Source: an uncultured Bacilli bacterium (GTDB lineage Bacteria > Bacillota_I > Bacilli_A > RF39 > UBA660). From it: a stretch of DNA of 7,169 nt. Below, piece by piece: positions 5,783 through 7,169 of the stretch. Numbering within the stretch: the stretch's first letter is position 1; the number at the start of each line of letters is the position of its first letter. The position numbers and the translations under genes are program-made. The stretch is from assembly GCA_947623975.1 (NCBI GenBank), contig CANQHY010000061.1, forward strand, positions 1 through 7,169. Reading direction: 5' to 3'. The notes under the pieces were generated by a model, which saw nothing but the letters and a program-made list of their open reading frames with translations, did no database searches and had not been told where the DNA came from.

Positions 5783-7169
5783 ATGAAGTATGTTTATTCC
5801 TTCAAAGAAGGAAACAAAGATATGAGAGAACTTCTTGGTGGAAAAGGTGCTAATCTTGCTGAAATGACAAGCATTGGTCTTCCTGTACCAAGAGGATTTA
5901 CAGTTACTACTGAGGCTTGTACCAAATATTACGAAGATGGTGAAAAGCTATCTAGTGATGTAGTAAAACAAATCGAAGAAAAGCTAGTAGAACTTGAAAA
6001 AATTACAGGTAAAAAATTGGGCGATGTTAAGAATCCACTATTAGTATCTGTAAGAAGTGGTGCAAGAGCATCTATGCCAGGTATGATGGATACAGTATTA
6101 AATCTTGGTATTAACGATGTCGTTGCAAAAGGATTTGCTGAGGCTACAAAGAATCCTAGGTTCGTATATGACTCTTATAGAAGATTTATTCAAATGTTTG
6201 CTGATGTAGTTATGGGATTTCCTAAGAGTTCTTTTGAAAGATTATTCGATAAAATAAAAGAAGAAAAGCATGTTGAATATGACACTGAATTATCAGCAGA
6301 AGACTTAATGGAAGTTGTAGAAATTTACAAGAAAGAGTATAAGAAATATGCTAAAGAAGAATTCCCACAAGATCCTAAAGTTCAACTTATGGAGGCTGTT
6401 AAAGCTGTTTTTAGAAGTTGGAATAACGAAAGAGCTATAACATATAGAAGACTTAATGATATTCCTGGAAGTTGGGGAACTGCTGTAAATGTACAAGAAA
6501 TGGTTTATGGTAATAGAGGAGACGATTGCGGTACAGGTGTAGCATTTACAAGAAACCCTGCAACTGGAGAAAAGAAATTGTATGGTGAATACTTAATGAA
6601 CGCTCAAGGTGAAGACGTTGTTGCTGGAATTAGAACACCACAATCAATTGAAACATTAAAAGAAGTAATGCCAGAGTGTTACAATGATTTTGTAAGAATT
6701 TGTAATATACTTGAGGAACATTACAAAGATATGCAAGATATGGAATTTACTATCGAAAATGGTAAATTGTTTATGCTTCAGACAAGAAATGGTAAAAGAA
6801 CCGCTCAAGCTGCTCTTAAGATAGCTGTTGATTTAGTAAAAGAAAAAATGATTACTAAAGAAGAGGCTTTGTTAAAAGTAGAGCCTAAGCAACTAGATCA
6901 ATTACTACATCCTAATTTTGATCAAAAGGCTTTAAAAGAGGCTAAAGTAGTGGCTAAGGGACTTGCTGCATCTCCTGGTGCTGCAACTGGTAAGATTTAT
7001 TTTACAGCTGAAGATGTTATTGAAGCCCATAAGAAAGGTGAAAAAGACCTATTACTTGTAAGACTTGAAACATCTCCAGAAGATATCGAAGGAATGAATC
7101 TTGCTCATGGTGTTTTGACAGTTCGTGGAGGAATGACTTCTCATGCTGCTGTAGTAGCTCGTGGAATGG
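5783..7169 (+). CDS. ppdK: Pyruvate, phosphate dikinase, N-terminal half (cut by window edge)
   Basis: The enzyme interconverts pyruvate, ATP and phosphate with phosphoenolpyruvate, AMP and pyrophosphate in the cytoplasm, serving glycolysis or gluconeogenesis. The first 462 codons are present; the family is usually about 870-880 residues, so the C-terminal PEP/pyruvate-binding barrel lies outside. The nucleotide-binding domain fills residues about 1-340: GGKGANLAEM at 19-28, SVRSGARASMPGMMDT at 89-104, GTGVAFTRNP at 250-259, and Glu321, Gln333 and Arg335 in the ATP-site block ending MLQTRNGK. The swivelling phosphohistidine domain follows (LAASPGAATGK near 395-404) with GGMTSHAAVVARG at 449-461. 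His454 there is the phosphorylated catalytic residue, equivalent to His455 of the Clostridium symbiosum enzyme. Thr452, two residues before it, is the position phosphorylated by PPDK regulatory kinases where those exist. The start ATG has a good Shine-Dalgarno site (AAAGGA at 5769-5774, 8 bases away). No frameshift or in-frame stop is seen, and the truncation is only the window edge. Confidence 0.97.
   Translation, partial: MKYVYSFKEGNKDMRELLGGKGANLAEMTSIGLPVPRGFTVTTEACTKYYEDGEKLSSDVVKQIEEKLVELEKITGKKLGDVKNPLLVSVRSGARASMPGMMDTVLNLGINDVVAKGFAEATKNPRFVYDSYRRFIQMFADVVMGFPKSSFERLFDKIKEEKHVEYDTELSAEDLMEVVEIYKKEYKKYAKEEFPQDPKVQLMEAVKAVFRSWNNERAITYRRLNDIPGSWGTAVNVQEMVYGNRGDDCGTGVAFTRNPATGEKKLYGEYLMNAQGEDVVAGIRTPQSIETLKEVMPECYNDFVRICNILEEHYKDMQDMEFTIENGKLFMLQTRNGKRTAQAALKIAVDLVKEKMITKEEALLKVEPKQLDQLLHPNFDQKALKEAKVVAKGLAASPGAATGKIYFTAEDVIEAHKKGEKDLLLVRLETSPEDIEGMNLAHGVLTVRGGMTSHAAVVARGM

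Noticed and set aside
5671..5853. Open frame of 60 codons on the + strand
   Set aside because: It spans the SecA-like stop, the terminator, the ppdK promoter and the first ppdK codons in another frame, and has no ribosome-binding site.
6305..6496. Open frame of 63 codons on the - strand
   Set aside because: It is antisense to the ATP-binding domain of ppdK, which is unambiguous on the + strand.

Overview
The window is a compact, AT-rich stretch of bacterial chromosome with four genes, all on the + strand: an unrecognised 260-residue protein (88-870), a Xer-type tyrosine recombinase (965-1846), a very large and divergent SecA-family ATPase (1911-5687), and the first half of pyruvate phosphate dikinase (5783 to the right edge). 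The base composition, Shine-Dalgarno sites and codon choice (AAA, GAA, TTA, ATA and AGA dominate) point to a low-GC Bacillota/Mycoplasmatota-type organism, perhaps one of the uncultured gut lineages near Mollicutes. TGA still acts as a stop (it ends the first gene) and every tryptophan I checked is TGG, so the Mycoplasma genetic code is not in use. The lineage is an inference from style, not from a marker gene.

Region by region: 1-87 carries a plausible promoter (perfect TTGACA, extended -10) and a small hairpin in the leader of the first gene. 871-964 holds a second perfect TTGACA box ahead of the recombinase. 1847-1910 has no visible terminator but has a possible extended -10 promoter and the Shine-Dalgarno site that sets the SecA-like start. 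5688-5782 has an intrinsic terminator that begins in the SecA-like stop codon, then a promoter with a perfect TATAAT for ppdK. No stretch over 300 bases lacks a gene. I see no tRNA, rRNA, CRISPR array or insertion sequence.

The genes do not form an obvious pathway. The recombinase looks like a housekeeping chromosome-dimer resolvase, and ppdK is central carbon metabolism in its own transcription unit. The unusual item is the SecA-like protein. It keeps the ATPase motifs of the SecA motor (GTGEGKT, DEVD, SGMTGT, MAGRGTD, GRTGR) but has about 1258 residues against about 800-900 in ordinary SecA. It has an N-terminal extension, an enlarged preprotein-binding region, an eroded motif just before the arginine fingers, and a charged tail instead of a zinc-binding one. 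The best reading is an accessory or specialised SecA paralogue. Its substrates and partners cannot be read from this window, and the unrecognised first gene is too far off to be called a partner on position alone.
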